Shown one piece after another: positions 11,271 to 22,949 of a DNA stretch of 64,000 nt (its first letter is position 1; every line of letters begins with the position of its first letter). The position numbers and the translations under genes were made by a program. The notes under the pieces are model-generated. The model was not told where the DNA came from and made no database searches. It saw only the letters and a program-made list of their open reading frames with translations. The stretch comes from Deroplatys truncata (Eukaryota > Arthropoda > Insecta > Mantodea > Mantidae). Location of the stretch: assembly GCA_030765065.1 (NCBI GenBank), contig CM060979.1, forward strand, positions 13,793,001-13,857,000, in the 5' to 3' direction.

Positions 11271-12990
11271 GTACATCGTAAGCGTTTCTTTCATACTGAT
11301 TCCAGTCCTAATATTCGAGCAAAAATAAATCGCGTTCGTTTATCGGCATAAAGCCATTGATACTGAGTTATTGCAAATAACAATTGTAATATATAGATAT
11401 TATATTTAAACCAGAACCCGGAAAAAGTAATTTAACACAATTCCAATTTAACATTAGGTTTCCTGCTACAGAAGCTTCTAAACACAATGTTTAATTTAAA
11501 ACTCCAATACTCTGAGACAATGACACCCCACATAAATTCTATTCCGAACGTAATGCAAATAATACAAAACTACATGGTACCAATGTATGCTTATGATCAG
11601 GGTTAGGAATTTTAGTTGCAAATTCCAGATGAAAAAAGGAAAGGAAAAGGTGCTCAAATAAGGTGAAAAAGGCACAATAAGGTGCTGGTTTATTTAAGGG
11701 GATGCACAACTGAAATTGCTATTTTCTAAACTATCCATTCAATTGGGCTGAAATTTTTATTTCTTTATATATAATTGTTTTGTGAATTATAGCCCAGTCT
11801 TAATAATTCTCGGAACTGCGCGGTTGAGGTTATTGTCGTCTCTGCCTGCCCAGGCTTCGTCTCCACGTAAACAGATGACGTCTCTCACAGCAACAAACTC
11901 ACATTCACGAACAGCAGGCTACTGATTCTGGTGGGATAGAATCACTCATTGTCAATTGCATTATTGCGGGCTACTTTATAGCAGTAAAGTGAGAGAAAGA
12001 GGTTATCATCGAACACACAATTATTTTCCATTGTTGCGGGTGTGCTTTCAATTCCCGCGCGGCGTTTACTGAAAGAGGTAGACTTACTATTCGCACGTAC
12101 ACAGCAAGCTGAGGAGACGTTAATTGAAAGTTAAAGAATAAATGTGAATGAAACTTAAAAGAAAAAAGGGGATTATGGGCATGGTTGGGGGGAAATGGTA
12201 TAAAGGTGCCAAAAAGGGCTAAAGGTCCTAAAATAACTGAATGATGTTTAAATGGAAATAATCCTCTTCTTCGGAAGTCGATGCATCATTAAAAAGATCA
12301 CTGTCACCTTCTAAATCACTCATTATTGTTATCTTTGAACGCTGTTTTGCTCCCTGGCTTTGTTAGACGTTTGTTCTTTTCCTCAAGTATGTCGCCATAC
12401 TACTCAACAGCGAGCAACTGCTTACCAAACACCTTTGCTATTCCGTATTGAGAAATAAACACGAATGGAGGAATAAATTACATATTCAAATTTATTTTCT
12501 ACTGAATACAGAGAGTATGTCGCTTTTTCAATACTCTCTGTCGGGTTTGTTCCAAGCGATTAGAATCAATTCTGAATTAACTGAGTATGCGCTGTAGACC
12601 GTACAATCTGCGCATGTCTGGAATTTTCAGTTCCTATTCTTAATCAGGAACCGATTTCACTCGTTCCGAACTAGTTCCCAAATACGTTGGAACAGCAAAC
12701 TGGAAATTCAGAATTGGTTCTGAACTGATTCTCTGTCGTGTTGGAACGCCACTTAGCTACTGCGCACACTCAGATAATTTGGAATCGATTCTGAATCGTG
12801 TTGGAACAAACCTATTGACTTGCATGACGGTAAGAGATAGACAAAATTTTACTACACAAAAAATGTACATATCATTAAAACACGCAATTTATAGTGAACC
12901 ATTTCTGAGATATTCCTTGTTATTGGTTTGAATTTTCCAATACTTATACTTTTTCTCAAATGGGGATTCGTTATTCGTTTTTATGTCCTG
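10582..12990 (+). repeat. Repeat C copy 1, interrupted by a TIR element
   Basis: 10582-10980 and 12814-12990 are the two halves of one copy of a dispersed, unclassified repeat. The left half runs from the 'cgagatttcactggaaatacatgttttgag' block through a (GT)n tract (10662-10698) to 'gaattttctgggaatgtcc'. The right half resumes at 'gtaagagatagacaaaattttactac'. Other copies are at 32398-32932, 37448-38271, 40674-41472 and 54201-55073. The extreme left end of this copy was lost at the LINE junction. Confidence 0.75.
10978..12816. mobile_element. Unclassified 1.8-kb TIR DNA transposon (non-autonomous)
   Basis: The termini are AGGTTTGTTCCAACACACGG at 10981 and, in reverse complement at 12813, AGGTTTGTTCCAACACGATT: a 16-17-bp TIR. 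The flanks read ATT on both sides, and the interrupted repeat C sequence is restored if one ATT is removed, so a 3-bp duplication is likely. Both subterminal regions are crowded with further copies of 'gttggaac' and 'gttctgaac'-type words. No transposase frame is visible. A (TA)n tract is at 11217-11262. A 3-bp duplication would suit PIF/Harbinger, but the superfamily is not established. Confidence 0.75.
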
Positions 12991-13335
12991 TAGTCTGTTA
13001 TTTTATCCCTGAAAATTTAATACAGAATGTGTCATATATCTTTTGCAACAGTTGTATAAATACGCTACTGATCCCTTTACTTTTTAATTTTACCCACAAC
13101 GCTTCTCTATTTATGGTGTTAAACACCTTCTTGAAATCAATAAATACCATATAAACCCTTCCTCTTTTGTTTTGCTCAGTTATTTATCTACAATTGTGTT
13201 TACTACAAAGATATTGTCTGTAGTCTTCCTCTTTGTCCTGAATCCAGTTTGGAACTTGGCCAATATCTTCTCCTTCTCTACCCGTCTTTGCAGATGAGTT
13301 CACTTTTCATATCTCTCGGTTTTCAACAGACAATG
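12990..13335 (-). pseudogene. LINE reverse transcriptase fragment
   Basis: Read on the minus strand from about 13310, the sequence encodes A-K-F-Q-T-G-F-R-T-K-R-K-T-T-D-N-I-F and then, across frameshifts, V-V-N-T-I-V-D-K and an eroded motif-A region (V-Y-M-V-F-I-D-F-K-K-V). That is the order of RT motifs 1 to A in RTE/Jockey-like LINEs, as at 48482-48270. It is a short decayed fragment with no ends that I can define. Confidence 0.6.
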
Positions 13336-14000
13336 CTGGTACCAGGGTTAAGAAAAGCATATTTCCTAACTTTTATGGTTTGCCCGTAAAGTGTACAGGA
13401 ACAGAGGCCTTTGTACGACTTTATGGCAAAGAAGGTGGGCAGGTTCTAAGCGTTGCGGATTTTCATCAGGAACATGACAAAGCATTTAATTCTATTCCAT
13501 TATATTGTAACTTAAGATTGGTATACAGTGGTATGTATGCTAATTAGTATGCAGTGCTGTGATCTGTGCAGAGCTCACTGTGTGTCTATCCTCTTCACGA
13601 ACATGGTCCCCCTTAATTGGGCTGCAACAAAATGCATGGAGTGTGGATTTAAAATTTGATTGCACCATTAGTGACCTCTAGAAACCAGCAGTAAATGGAT
13701 GCCTACATTCAGTAATGGATGATGTGTATTATGTCAACTCCCTCACGTAAATGGTTTATGTTATTCATATTCTATGGCTGCAGGATATAAGCTTCCCATT
13801 TTTTGTAACAGTTTTTGTTTACAGTTCATGTTATGAAGTGTAAAATATGGACTAGAAAACTGTGTATGTTGTAGGAAATGATGTTTTTACTTTAATACAT
13901 GTTTTTTTGGGTACCAGGAAAAATTTAGCATGTGTGACAAAAAGAAACAGTGCTACTAGGTCCTTTAAAGATTTTTATGCTCGACTATGCCAAAATGTAG
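13336..14000. other. Unannotated non-coding stretch
   Basis: No gene is seen. The right part may belong to the leader or body of the LTR element whose 5' LTR is at 14123-15060, but nothing in it resembles gag or pol. Confidence 0.35.
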
Positions 14001-14122
14001 TATTTATACGACTGGTAGCAGCACTTTAATCGGCCTTGTTTGAAGAAGTGTGTTTCTTCAACTTGCAGTTTGTAGGTTACGTAATTATTTGGAGGAGTTT
14101 GCCCCACAGTTGTACGCCAATT
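14000..14122 (-). other. LTR-element leader with primer-binding-site-like sequence
   Basis: On the minus strand, directly beyond the LTR end, an AAT spacer precedes TGGCGTACAACTGTGGGGC (14119-14101). This is the same arrangement as at 2378, 23045 and 36325 and marks the LTR as a 5' LTR of a minus-oriented element. The leader is traceable for roughly 100 bp (shared 'aattacgtaa' words with 22960-23040), then ends without coding sequence. Confidence 0.5.
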
Positions 14123-15060
14123 TGCGGTAGGTTTTTGGTTACGTAAATATTATTAAGGTTACTTAATGAAGATATACTTTGATGTTGTTTGTTTTTAGGA
14201 CGCCAAACTTTATAGTGAAGATGATGCTTGTTTTTACGTAATATTATTAAAGTTATTTTCCTCGGCTGCTTTCAGTCGCACTATAGAAACACGAGTTCTT
14301 GTAGGGTTGTGATAAGACTCAAATTATAAGACGCCACACAATTTACTTTTTAATTTTTTACTTCTTTTTATTTCACTTTATATTTGCACATTTTGTAAAC
14401 ACAACACTTTATAAAATAAAACTGTGAGCACTTAATACATTTTTGGCAGAGAACACAAATTTTATCATTTATACTTTACAACATTTTTACCCACGGCTTT
14501 CACGTCTACTCTCTACAACTTCATGTCCGCGACTCTTACGTCTGCTGTTTACTACATCTTGCCCGTGACTTTCACGTCTGCTCTGTCTAATATCTTGCTC
14601 GAGACTGACTAGATTCAACGATAAAATCCTTTACCTTTGTAATGCCATTCTCTTATTGGCTAATTCTAGTCCAATAGAATTTAAGTATTCAAACTAAAAA
14701 TCTTTCTTTACTTTTGATTGGCTAATTCCAAACTGTAAGCGAAATTACGTTATTACTGATCTTTTTCATAACCAGTATCTTTTTTTAAAACTCCAGACAC
14801 ATTATTGTCACCAAAATTACATTATTGCCTCATTATTAACATCCTAAAACATAGGATTCTCACAGTTTTTGCACTATTAGAGTATATAAACATTTACTTG
14901 ATATTAACAAATACGTTTACAATAAAAATAAGTATTTACAATGACTTAACATACTATTTATATAATAATTATATACATACTGTTTTCAAGGTGGGCTGTT
15001 ATTGAATTTAATTAATAAAAAATACAATTAGTATCATTTAGGCATTAAAATACTGCCTCA
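14123..15060 (-). repeat. LTR (family 2), 5' LTR of a truncated element
   Basis: A 938-bp LTR that starts TG and ends TACTGCCTCA on the + strand. It is strongly similar over its whole length to 23049-23997 ('gacgccaaactttatagtgaagatgatgc', 'ctcggctgctttcagtc', 'tctgctc...' repeats, 'attggctaattc', 'ggtgggctgttattgaattta'). It is similar in reverse to 62079-63110. Its right flank is 'cattaaag'. The body of the element, to the left, is missing. Confidence 0.8.
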
Positions 15061-15078
15061 CATTAAAGTACACCTGTT

Positions 15079-16019
15079 CATTAAAGTATTCTAGTTCTAG
15101 TTCTAGTTTGAAAAGGGGTGGGTTTTATGCCCAAGCACTGCGACCTTAAGATCTATTGCGTATCCCCCCTTTCATCAGTTAAGTAGTCTGTTGCTCGATA
15201 TGAACTTAACCAGACTGCTAACTGAGGCTTTCGATACTTCATCTATCTTTGGAAAGTGACTGCCAAAAGTACTTGCTCTTTGACTCGCAAGAGCAGGGCA
15301 ATCACATAGTAGATGAGTAACAGTCTCATCTCCTTCTAGACATCTACTACAGATAGGGTTGTTAAACAATCCCATTCTGTATAGATTAAACTTTAGGGCA
15401 CAGTGTCCTGTAATGAATCCTGTTGCCCATGCAAGTCTTCTTCTACTAAGACCGCGCAAGTATTTTGCCCGGCTGTTATCCAGGTCTGTAATGAACAACT
15501 TGGAATGTCTGCAACCCTCAATGGAGTTCCAGTAGTTCTTGTGTTCTGCTTGAGCCCAGCACTTAATAGCCTGTTTCACTGGTCTGTAGGACACTCCCAT
15601 TACAGGCTCCGGACCAAAAAAATGGGATTTCACTGCCAATCTTGGCTGCTTCATCTGCTTTCTCATTGCCTGGTATACCTATATGTCCTGGCACCCACAT
15701 AAGTTGAACCTTATTGTGTTCAGCCAGTGCCATTAAGGATTTCCGCCATTCTGAGACGAGCTTTGATTTTATTGATGGTGATTCAAGTGCTTTAAGAGCA
15801 GCTTGACTGTCTGAGAGGATAAGAACACTTCTATTCTTATATCTCCTTTTAATGCTTTCCATGACACTGGCTAGGATTGCATAAACCTCAGCCTGGAAAA
15901 CTGTAGCTAAGGTACCAAGACTATAAGAAATCTTGGTACCATTACTGTAAACCCCAGCCCCCGTTCCCGATTTGGTTCTAGAACCATCAGTATACCAGAT
16001 TGGGCCTCATTAAAATATT
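15079..16019 (-). mobile_element. 5'-truncated Jockey/I-like LINE with RNase H domain
   Basis: The insertion 15091-16007 is flanked by CATTAAAGTATT and CATTAAAATATT (15079-15090 and 16008-16019; one mismatch). The minus-oriented element ends at the left in a (CTAGTT)n-type simple tail and is truncated on its 5' side inside RNase H. Such a tail and a target-primed duplication are typical of I and Jockey-group LINEs. Confidence 0.88.
15178..16004 (-). pseudogene. LINE ORF2 C-terminus: RNase H and Cys/His region, one frameshift
   Basis: The RNase H fold is readable from 16004: Y-T-D-G-S, then Q-A-E-V-Y-A-I, S-D-S-Q-A-A and N-E-K-A-D-E-A-A, so all four acidic catalytic positions (D, E, D, D) are present. 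A W-V-P-G-H-I-G motif precedes the last one. The frame then slips at a seven-T homopolymer (about 15620, minus strand) and continues in the next frame as G-P-E-P-V-M-G-V. It finishes with the zinc-knuckle-like C-S-R-C...H-L-L-C-D-C-P and a normal stop near 15178. Apart from the slip the sequence looks little decayed. Confidence 0.85.
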
Positions 16020-17060
16020 GATATTTGACCAATCATAAGTGGCGACGTAACATTGTGAAAGCGCAAGTATCGATTATTCTGCGTAGTACGTCTCACAACG
16101 CTAGCAACTTTGTTTGACACAGGTGCTACAAGGTCAATGTATTGTAACCATAGATAAAGGAATAACGATTGTAACATATCACTCAAACCAGAAACGAATA
16201 CTTATGAAACCTTTAATTTAGATACATGGTCGAGCATAAACGGTCGTATGAAACTTGGCTATAATGCTGATTAAAATGCTCGTATGATAATTATTAACTG
16301 AGCGAGCGAAGCGAGGTTAATAATAATACTTGCGTTTTAATTATTACCATTATAGTCTCATTGCATAATTTACTATTATAAAACAGAGTTCCCATTATTT
16401 TACATGGAATGTTTATATATCTACTGCACTGAACTGCATTTAAAATTTCATGTCTTGCAAAATTATTACACTTTGCTGGGTAAGGGAAAGTCTTCAAGTG
16501 TGGAAAGGGACTCCAGTGATGGATTTTCAGTGTTTGTATTGGAGGATCATAAGTGCTTCTGGATTATTATTTAGGCTCACTTCATCACTAGTATCATCAG
16601 ATAATCTTTGGGGAAGAATGAGCTTGTCTAACTGTATTATTAACATCTATAGCAATAAAGCGTTTTGGAAATATTGATGTCTCATCCAACATGCCTACTG
16701 TTTAATGCCATGACAGCAAGGATACAGTATACAGAAACCATGCATAATATATATTAACATATATTTAATTTATATCTGCAAAAATGAATAATGTATAAGT
16801 GAGGTTCAGTTGTATTTACTACAGTTTGTCATTAAGCTTTATTTAAAGTTTCCACTTCAATGGAACTTTTACTTTATGCAGTATAGTAAAATTGTTTTAC
16901 TTTCATTTCCCTATCTTTTTGTGTGCCTACTGTTTTTAATAGTTGACAGTACAGATGTTTCACACTTACATCTTTTAACTGCATTGCATTTAGTACTGTG
17001 CTGACATGCACATTTTCCTTGCAATCCTGTATCACTAACTTTATACTTCTGTCTTTGCAG
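16020..17060. other. Unannotated sequence upstream of the first visible USP32 exon
   Basis: No exon or clear repeat is recognised. A short GC-skewed word cluster (gagcgagcgaagcgag, about 16299-16314) stands out in otherwise AT-rich DNA but cannot be assigned. The 3' end is a pyrimidine-rich acceptor tract ending in 'gtctttgcag' at 17060. Confidence 0.45.
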
Positions 17061-17166
17061 TACATCTTTACAGCATGTGGTGGTACACAGAAAGGCATTG
17101 CGTTGAAGGATTTACTTTGTGGATTAGTGCTGCTAACCAGAGGAAAAGAAGAAGAAAAATTGAAGT
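17061..17166 (+). CDS. USP32: USP32 coding exon A (EF-hand region start)
   Basis: USP32 is a large deubiquitinating enzyme; in vertebrates it has N-terminal EF-hands, a DUSP domain, a ubiquitin-like domain and a split USP catalytic domain, and it is membrane-associated. This exon encodes 35 residues beginning Y-I-F-T-A-C-G-G-T-Q-K-G and containing G-L-V-L-L-T-R-G-K-E-E-E-K, nearly the same as the vertebrate protein about 65 residues from its start. It is bounded by 'gtctttgcag' and a consensus donor GTAAGT at 17167, and it leaves a phase-1 overhang. The exon with the initiator methionine was not found in the 17 kb upstream; it is probably outside the window. Confidence 0.93.
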
Positions 17167-17253
17167 GTAAGTCTGCACTATAATGTTTAGATATTAATGT
17201 CTCTTAGAAAGAATCTGCTGGAAGCAATTTTAAACTTTGTAATATATTTGCAG

Positions 17254-17375
17254 TTCTCTTTGGACTTTATTCAAATGAAAGTGGGAGCTATATTGTTAGA
17301 GAAGATCTGCAGCTTATGCTCCAGGCCTGTGAAAATGGCTATGTTCCTGATGCTATAGCAGGTCTCTTTGCTGAA
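17254..17375 (+). CDS. USP32: USP32 coding exon B
   Basis: It follows an 87-bp intron, the shortest here. With the spare base of exon A it encodes 41 residues: F-L-F-G-L-Y-S-N-E-S-G-S-Y-I-V-R-E-D-L-Q and onward to L-F-A-E. This matches the vertebrate segment I-F-S-L-F-S-S-E-S-G-N-Y-V-I-R-E-E. The acceptor is 'atttgcag' and the donor is GTAAGT at 17376. The exon ends in phase 0. The following intron is 11.5 kb and filled with mariner-type elements and a LINE. Confidence 0.93.
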
Positions 17376-17798
17376 GTAAGTATCTTTTTAATTGTTATAT
17401 TGTATACTGTCAAAACTAAATTGTTTCCAAACTGAAAACATTATGAAATGCAAACTTCATACACTTATTTTCCACTAAAGTGCATATCAGCATTCGCAAG
17501 GGAAGTTTAATATGGTTAAAACACTATACTTCACAGTGTAAAACTACAAATACAATATCATAGTCATCTTCAGTAAAATCTATGTTCTGCTCCAAAGGCA
17601 ACATCACCTTCCCACTGGCATACATCCAATTGGACAGGCTAGACAGCTCAGCCACTGCAACTGTTTGTTATTTTATTGTAAATTTATGTATGAGGGCTGA
17701 TTGATAAGTCTTGTAAATTTTAAAGAAATATGTGGGACATTTTGTTAAGCTGCATGACTGTTGGTAAGTGTGATTCTTTGAAAGGTTTTATTCAAAAT
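17376..17798. other. Intronic sequence, nothing recognised
   Basis: This is the start of the large intron after exon B. I see no repeat with definable ends before the LINE at 17799. Confidence 0.5.
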
Positions 17799-18551
17799 TT
17801 CAAACAGAGTTGAATGAATGAATGAATGAATGGATTTATTGTACAATTTGTTCTACATGTTTACAATACATACAATGTATATTCGTTTATACCCTTACAT
17901 CTGTTGTACAATTTGTCTGGTGCTTGTTTTCTTATTGGGTCACTCAGATTGCTTGGCTCCCTGGCCTTTTCACTCACTGAGCGGCCCTTGCTTCTCCTAC
18001 TTTTCTATACCATTTTCTTCCCTTTACCTTCCTTATTATTCTCTCAGTTCTTGGTTTTGTTTCTTAGAGCCTTTTATTGAGTCAGTCATCTTTAGATTTT
18101 TACCCCAATTCCCCATTTTTCACACTTACTTTATTGCTTTTATTACCCTATCAACGATATGGTGCCTACCATAAAATCGTCTGTGTATAATGAACCTGAA
18201 CCTGGAATCTCCTTATCTCTTATTACTGGATAATGCTAATTTCTTATTTTTACTCTTAATATATCATCTATGAATAGGTTACTAATATGAACTCAGTTTA
18301 CATCCCTGTCTTACTCCTATTTTCTTTTTTTGCATATCAATTTACTTCCTTTCCCTGTTTGTTCTTTGTTTTGTCCTGATACTAAATTTCTGCATTGCTT
18401 TCCTGAGTCTAGTACCTGGTCTGGATACCGGATCTACACTTTCCTCCCCTTATAGCATTGCCCTCCCTTCTCTCCAATCTATTATTGTATACCCTCTACC
18501 CTTCTTGCAGTTTCTTCTGCTTCACTGACCATTCTGGCTTCAAACAGAGTT
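17799..18551 (-). mobile_element. 5'-truncated LINE with 13-bp target-site duplication
   Basis: Identical TTCAAACAGAGTT flanks lie at 17799-17811 and 18539-18551. The minus-oriented insert ends at the left in an (ATTC)n tail, after 'aataaatcc'. Near 18330-18200 its minus strand encodes a decayed RT segment (G-V-R-Q-G-C-K-L-S-S-Y, then a P-I-H-R/D-I-L-like region), corresponding to the RT motif before the active site of the LINE at 48100-48250. Stops are frequent. Plus-strand open frames across it are artefacts of a pyrimidine-rich strand. Confidence 0.85.
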
Positions 18552-18819
18552 AGTGCATAGTTCTTTGTCAGAGAAACTTCAGAACACTTCATGTAGCAGC
18601 GAAAGCAATGTGTGAATAATATAAGAAATTGTAAGTGCAATACGGTTATCAGAACATTCTAGTAACAACACATTAAGACAGTGTAGACTTACTTTCAGAG
18701 CATGAATCCACAAGGGTAAGATACTTAATTTGACATCAAGTCATGCAGTTTGAGAACAATTTTCTGCAGAGACACCATCACCCATTTGAGTTCATAATTA
18801 GTGTGACTGCAATATGTAC
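18552..18819. other. Intronic spacer between two insertions
   Basis: Nothing is recognised; it separates the LINE at 17812 from the mariner at 18822. Confidence 0.4.
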
Positions 18820-20128
18820 TAGGGCTGTTCAAAAATGATTGACACTACAATTTTTTTTGTGTACACAAGAACCATTTACTGAACAAAAGAATACAGATTA
18901 TATTACAGGTATTCCCCACCAATGTCTACGGACTTTTGCCATCATTCTGGTAGCTTCCATATTTGCATAGCAAACCATTCTTTGGGGGTATCCCGGCGCC
19001 ACTGATGGACAACTGAATGAAGTTTGTCATTGGTGGTGAACTTTTTACCCCGCATGACCTCTTTCATGGTGTCAAATAAGGCATAGTCGCTAGGAGCTAG
19101 ATCCAGTGAATATGGAGGATGTGGCAGCACAGTAAACCCTAGTTCACGCACGGTGGCAATGGTCTGGCAACCAGCATGTGGCTGCGCATTGTCATGCTGG
19201 AGAAAACACCACGATTTCATTTTCTGTGATAGCATTGTTGAATGTGTCAGCGGACTGTGCAGTGAACTGAGTACTGATCACTGCTGATGATTATATTGGG
19301 AAGGAGCTAATCTACCAGAATTATTCCTTCCTGATCCCAGAACACAGTCACCATTTGTTTCTGCACGAATAGTCCTGGCTGTGACTTCTTGGGACGAGGG
19401 CTCCCAATACGCTGGCGTTTCTTTTCTGGAGTCTCGTGGAAAAACCATGACTTGTCGACGGTGGCCAGACAATCAAAAAACTCTGCTGGATCTGCACTGT
19501 ACTGTTGCACCAACTGTTGGCACATCTCCACACGCTTCTGTTTCTGTGCAATAGTGAGGGAATGGGGCATACACCTGTGCACACACCATCTTCAAATCCT
19601 CATGGATGATAGTGTGGAGGGTTCCCTGTGATAGACCTGTTGTCTTCTCTAGTTCATCAAACGTGATTGCCTGTTCTCCATTATCAAGTCATTGACACGT
19701 TGGGCACTGTTTGGTTTGGGTGCAGTTGCTGGACGCCCATTGCTTTTGCATTTTTCAGCACAGTCCCTGCCGTCTTTAAACTCTGATACCCAACGAAACA
19801 CGGATCTGCGACTTGGTGCTGTCTCCCCACTTAATGGCTACTAACCTCTTGTAGATGTCTGAAGCAGCCACTCCTTCCCTCCAGAGAAACCATACTGTCC
19901 ACCGTCGCCCATGCTTGTCTGCTTCCATTTTGTCTTTATCGATGACCACAAGTGTACTTGCAAGCTGGAACAATTGCTGCTGCAATGCTCTACCTATGGA
20001 AAGCAGCAACATCATCTGGTGGCAGTAGGCAGTACTATAGTCTATCTTCACACATACATTTATACACATTTCAAACTGCTACTTTATAGGAGTTATAGGG
20101 GGAGAGTCAGTCAATATTGAACAAACTA
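18820..20128 (-). mobile_element. Near-full-length mariner element
   Basis: The 1,305-bp element 18822-20126 lies between TA dinucleotides. Its inverted ends share GTTCAA(A/T)A(A/T)TGA(T/C)TGAC in corresponding positions. The length is that of a complete mariner. The transposase gene is on the minus strand and is broken. Confidence 0.85.
18945..19990 (-). pseudogene. Mariner transposase, catalytic residues legible but frame broken
   Basis: On the minus strand the N-terminal part (about 19960-19800) includes R-L-V-A-I-K-W-G-D-S. The middle (19582-19307) includes A-T-V-D-K-S-W-F-F-H-E-T-P-E, with the first catalytic Asp. The last part (19235-18945) has H-D-N-A-Q-P-H (second Asp) and P-P-Y-S-L-D-L-A-P-S-D-Y-A-L-F (third). 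These are the mariner DD34D landmarks, followed by a C-terminus ending near 18945. The three pieces are in different frames and the joins contain stops, so the gene is dead. The downstream (left) end matches the family's usual length. Confidence 0.88.
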
Positions 20129-21224
20129 AATACATGCAATGTTGCTGCCTATTTGTAGAACAAGGCCTTATTATATCGGGCTATGAGATGTTTTGTATCT
20201 TACTTCATCAGACTAGAGTACTTTAAAAGATTTTTATCATCAAAAAACAAATTTATGATACGAGTTTTAACACACCTAAACTAATTCTCAAAAACCTTCT
20301 CAACCCTCAGAAAATGAAATAGTGTGACATTCAGGAACACATTTATTTTTTGTGTATAGAGTGGTAAATCTGCTTACATCTTCAACATAATTTCTAATAA
20401 TATTCAGAAGAATGTAGTTTAATGCACTAGAACAGAATTCGGTATGCAATTCCTAACAAAGTGTACCATTTTCTTATTCATATTCAAAGTTCATTCTGGA
20501 TCATACCTCGGTTGTAAACAACTCACTCTTATAAGAGAACTCAAGCTATTGAAATTCACCAAAGGTCAGCTGTAATATATTTCCCCCATTATAGTGCTCT
20601 CTGGATATATTTGGTGGTATTCTGTCTGTTCAGTTAACATCAATACCACCAACTGTTTTCTAAATTTGCACCCATGGTGAAGCTATGACCGTAGTTGCTG
20701 TTAATTGCAGCTGTTATGTTGGTGACACAGGTATGTAAACTGTTGAATTTAAAGCAAATACTCCTTGGCTGCATAGAAGTCATTGTGTTCCATGGTTGCA
20801 TTGATTTGGAATTATGTTAGTGCTTACATAAGTGCTTCTTGCTTTCTAATTGTTTTATAATACAATACTTACTGGCTTGAAACTAGTAATTAACATTGTA
20901 AGGTTGGCAGTACTTCAATTTAGTGTAATGTCGGCGATTCTGAATCCTTGGTAACTGCCATTACATTGTTTCCCCTAGACTGAGGCACACAGTTGATTGT
21001 TAAAAGAGGATTATATATGGAGCTACATGTTCGTAAGAGACCACTTCTATGGTCTAGTTTTTAACATTTCAGCCTTTAAATGTAAGTTTGATTCTGGCTA
21101 TAGGGGACATGTTTTGTTTGTTTATAATTATTATATTATCCTCGCTAGAGAGAGAGGGAGGGAGTGTTTTTTTTCTTGCTTTTCAATATTTATAGATGAG
21201 TCCTTATCTCTTCCTGTGTGGAAT
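20129..21224. other. Intronic sequence, nothing recognised
   Basis: About 1.1 kb without a gene or repeat that I can define. Short open frames here have no family resemblance. Confidence 0.45.
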
Positions 21225-22459
21225 TAAGAGGGCTTTCCTAGAAGTACCCGACCTAACAAAGAAAAAACATCTTTATTTCTCTACATAGTGTCCTTTCAGC
21301 TCAATAGACTTTTTCTAGTGATATTGAATAGCTTCGGTACCCTTTATATAGTGAGAACCGTCAAGTTCTGCAAAATAGCCATCAACTGCAGACTCCAGCT
21401 CTTCATTGTTGGCAAATCTTTTATCACTAAGCCTTTCTTGAACTTTGGAAACAGAAAACAATCAGAGGGGGCTAAATCTGGCAATACGGTGCATGAGGAA
21501 GCATTTCGAACTTTAACTCATAGATTTTGACCATGGTGATAATGGATGTGTGAACTGTTGCATTGTATTGATGAAACAAAACTTTCTTTTTCGCTAAATG
21601 TGGCCATTTTTGCTGATTTCATCATTCAAACACTGCAATAAGTTTGCATAATACTCACCGTTGATTGCTTTTCCTTTTTGAAGATAATCAATGAAAATTA
21701 TCCCATGCACATACTAAAAAACCGACGCCATGACCTTGCCTGCAGATGGAACTGTTTTTGCCTTCTTTAGAGCCGATTCTCCCATTTCAATCCACTGTTT
21801 TGGCTGTTCCTTCATCTTACATGTGGAATGATGGATCTATGTTTCATCTATGTTTATGAATCGACATAAAAACTTGGCTTTGTTGACACGAAACATCGCC
21901 AAACACTGCACTCAAACATCCTGACAATGCTGTTTTTGTTCCATTGTGAAATAAACGTGGCACCCTCTTGTGTACAGCTTTCTCATGTCCAAATTTTCAG
22001 TCAGTATGCAATGTATAGCATTTTTTGAAATGCCTACGATGTCTGCAACGCGCACTTTCAGTTGATGGTTATCCAATACCATTTTGTGGATTTTCTTCAT
22101 AATTTCTTGCATGGTCATTTCATTTGGTCGACCACTGTGATGTTCGTTTGGGCAGCTTAAACTCTGCCACCCAATATTTTACTGTTGTAAACGAAGGAGC
22201 AAACCCCCCAGAGTAGAATCTAGCTCAGCTTTAATATTAGTTGGACTAAGACCTTTCAAATGAAAGTATTGTATCACATAATGATGACCAGTTTTATCCA
22301 TGTTTACAAATTTGCTGAGAGTGTTCACTGTTAATGGCTGCCAACGTAGCATTGTCAAACTTGAAACTTAAGCTTTATAAGGTTGGTACTTTCAAGTCAT
22401 TTGTTTGAAACAGTTGCTATCTATACATCAGGTCGGGTACTTCTGGGACTGCCCTCATA
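21225..22459 (-). mobile_element. Mariner element, decayed, TIRs and TA duplication present
   Basis: The element 21227-22457 is flanked by TA. Its ends pair as AGAGGGCTTTCCTAGAAGTA and, reverse complement of the right end, TGAGGGCAGTCCCAGAAGTA, both followed by CCCGACCT. Minus-strand sequence 22118-21912 encodes a helix-turn-helix part (A-D-I-V-G-I-S-K-N-A-I-H-C-I-L-T-E). Further left, decayed catalytic segments are seen: a cluster like H-K-T-Q-I-H-H-S-T near 21840 and a tail near 21300. The 1.23-kb length indicates little deletion, but many stops are present. Confidence 0.85.
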
Positions 22460-22949
22460 GTTTGGGCAAGGTTTGCCAAGTTTAAAACATGCTCTAAAGT
22501 TGAAAATATTATGCTTCTTACACTTACTCATGCACATTGTAACTAATATTATGTAAGTGATCATGGGTTTATGCTGAAAGCTATATGCATACAGTGCGTT
22601 TCAAAAGTCCCATATATTTTGTGCTACAGCTAAATGGAAATGTTTTTAAAAAAGCGCTTGTAATGACATCAGAAACACTTTTAAATGACACCCTATATAT
22701 ACCAGCTCAAAGATTTTATTATTGTGTGTGATTGTACAAGCTGTCAACTGTTTTATACAATAAATGTTGCTATGGTAACTGTAGCAGGGATAAATAAGGT
22801 ATTCTTGGTGTTGGGTTTCTGACATGGAAGGATTTGTTTTGCCGGCTACTCAGGTAGAGGGTTAATGGTTGGATATGAGATCTTCTCTCAGGGAGTGTTA
22901 ATGGCACTCACATTTCTCTTTCACTGGCCCGTTTATTGTGATGATTGAA

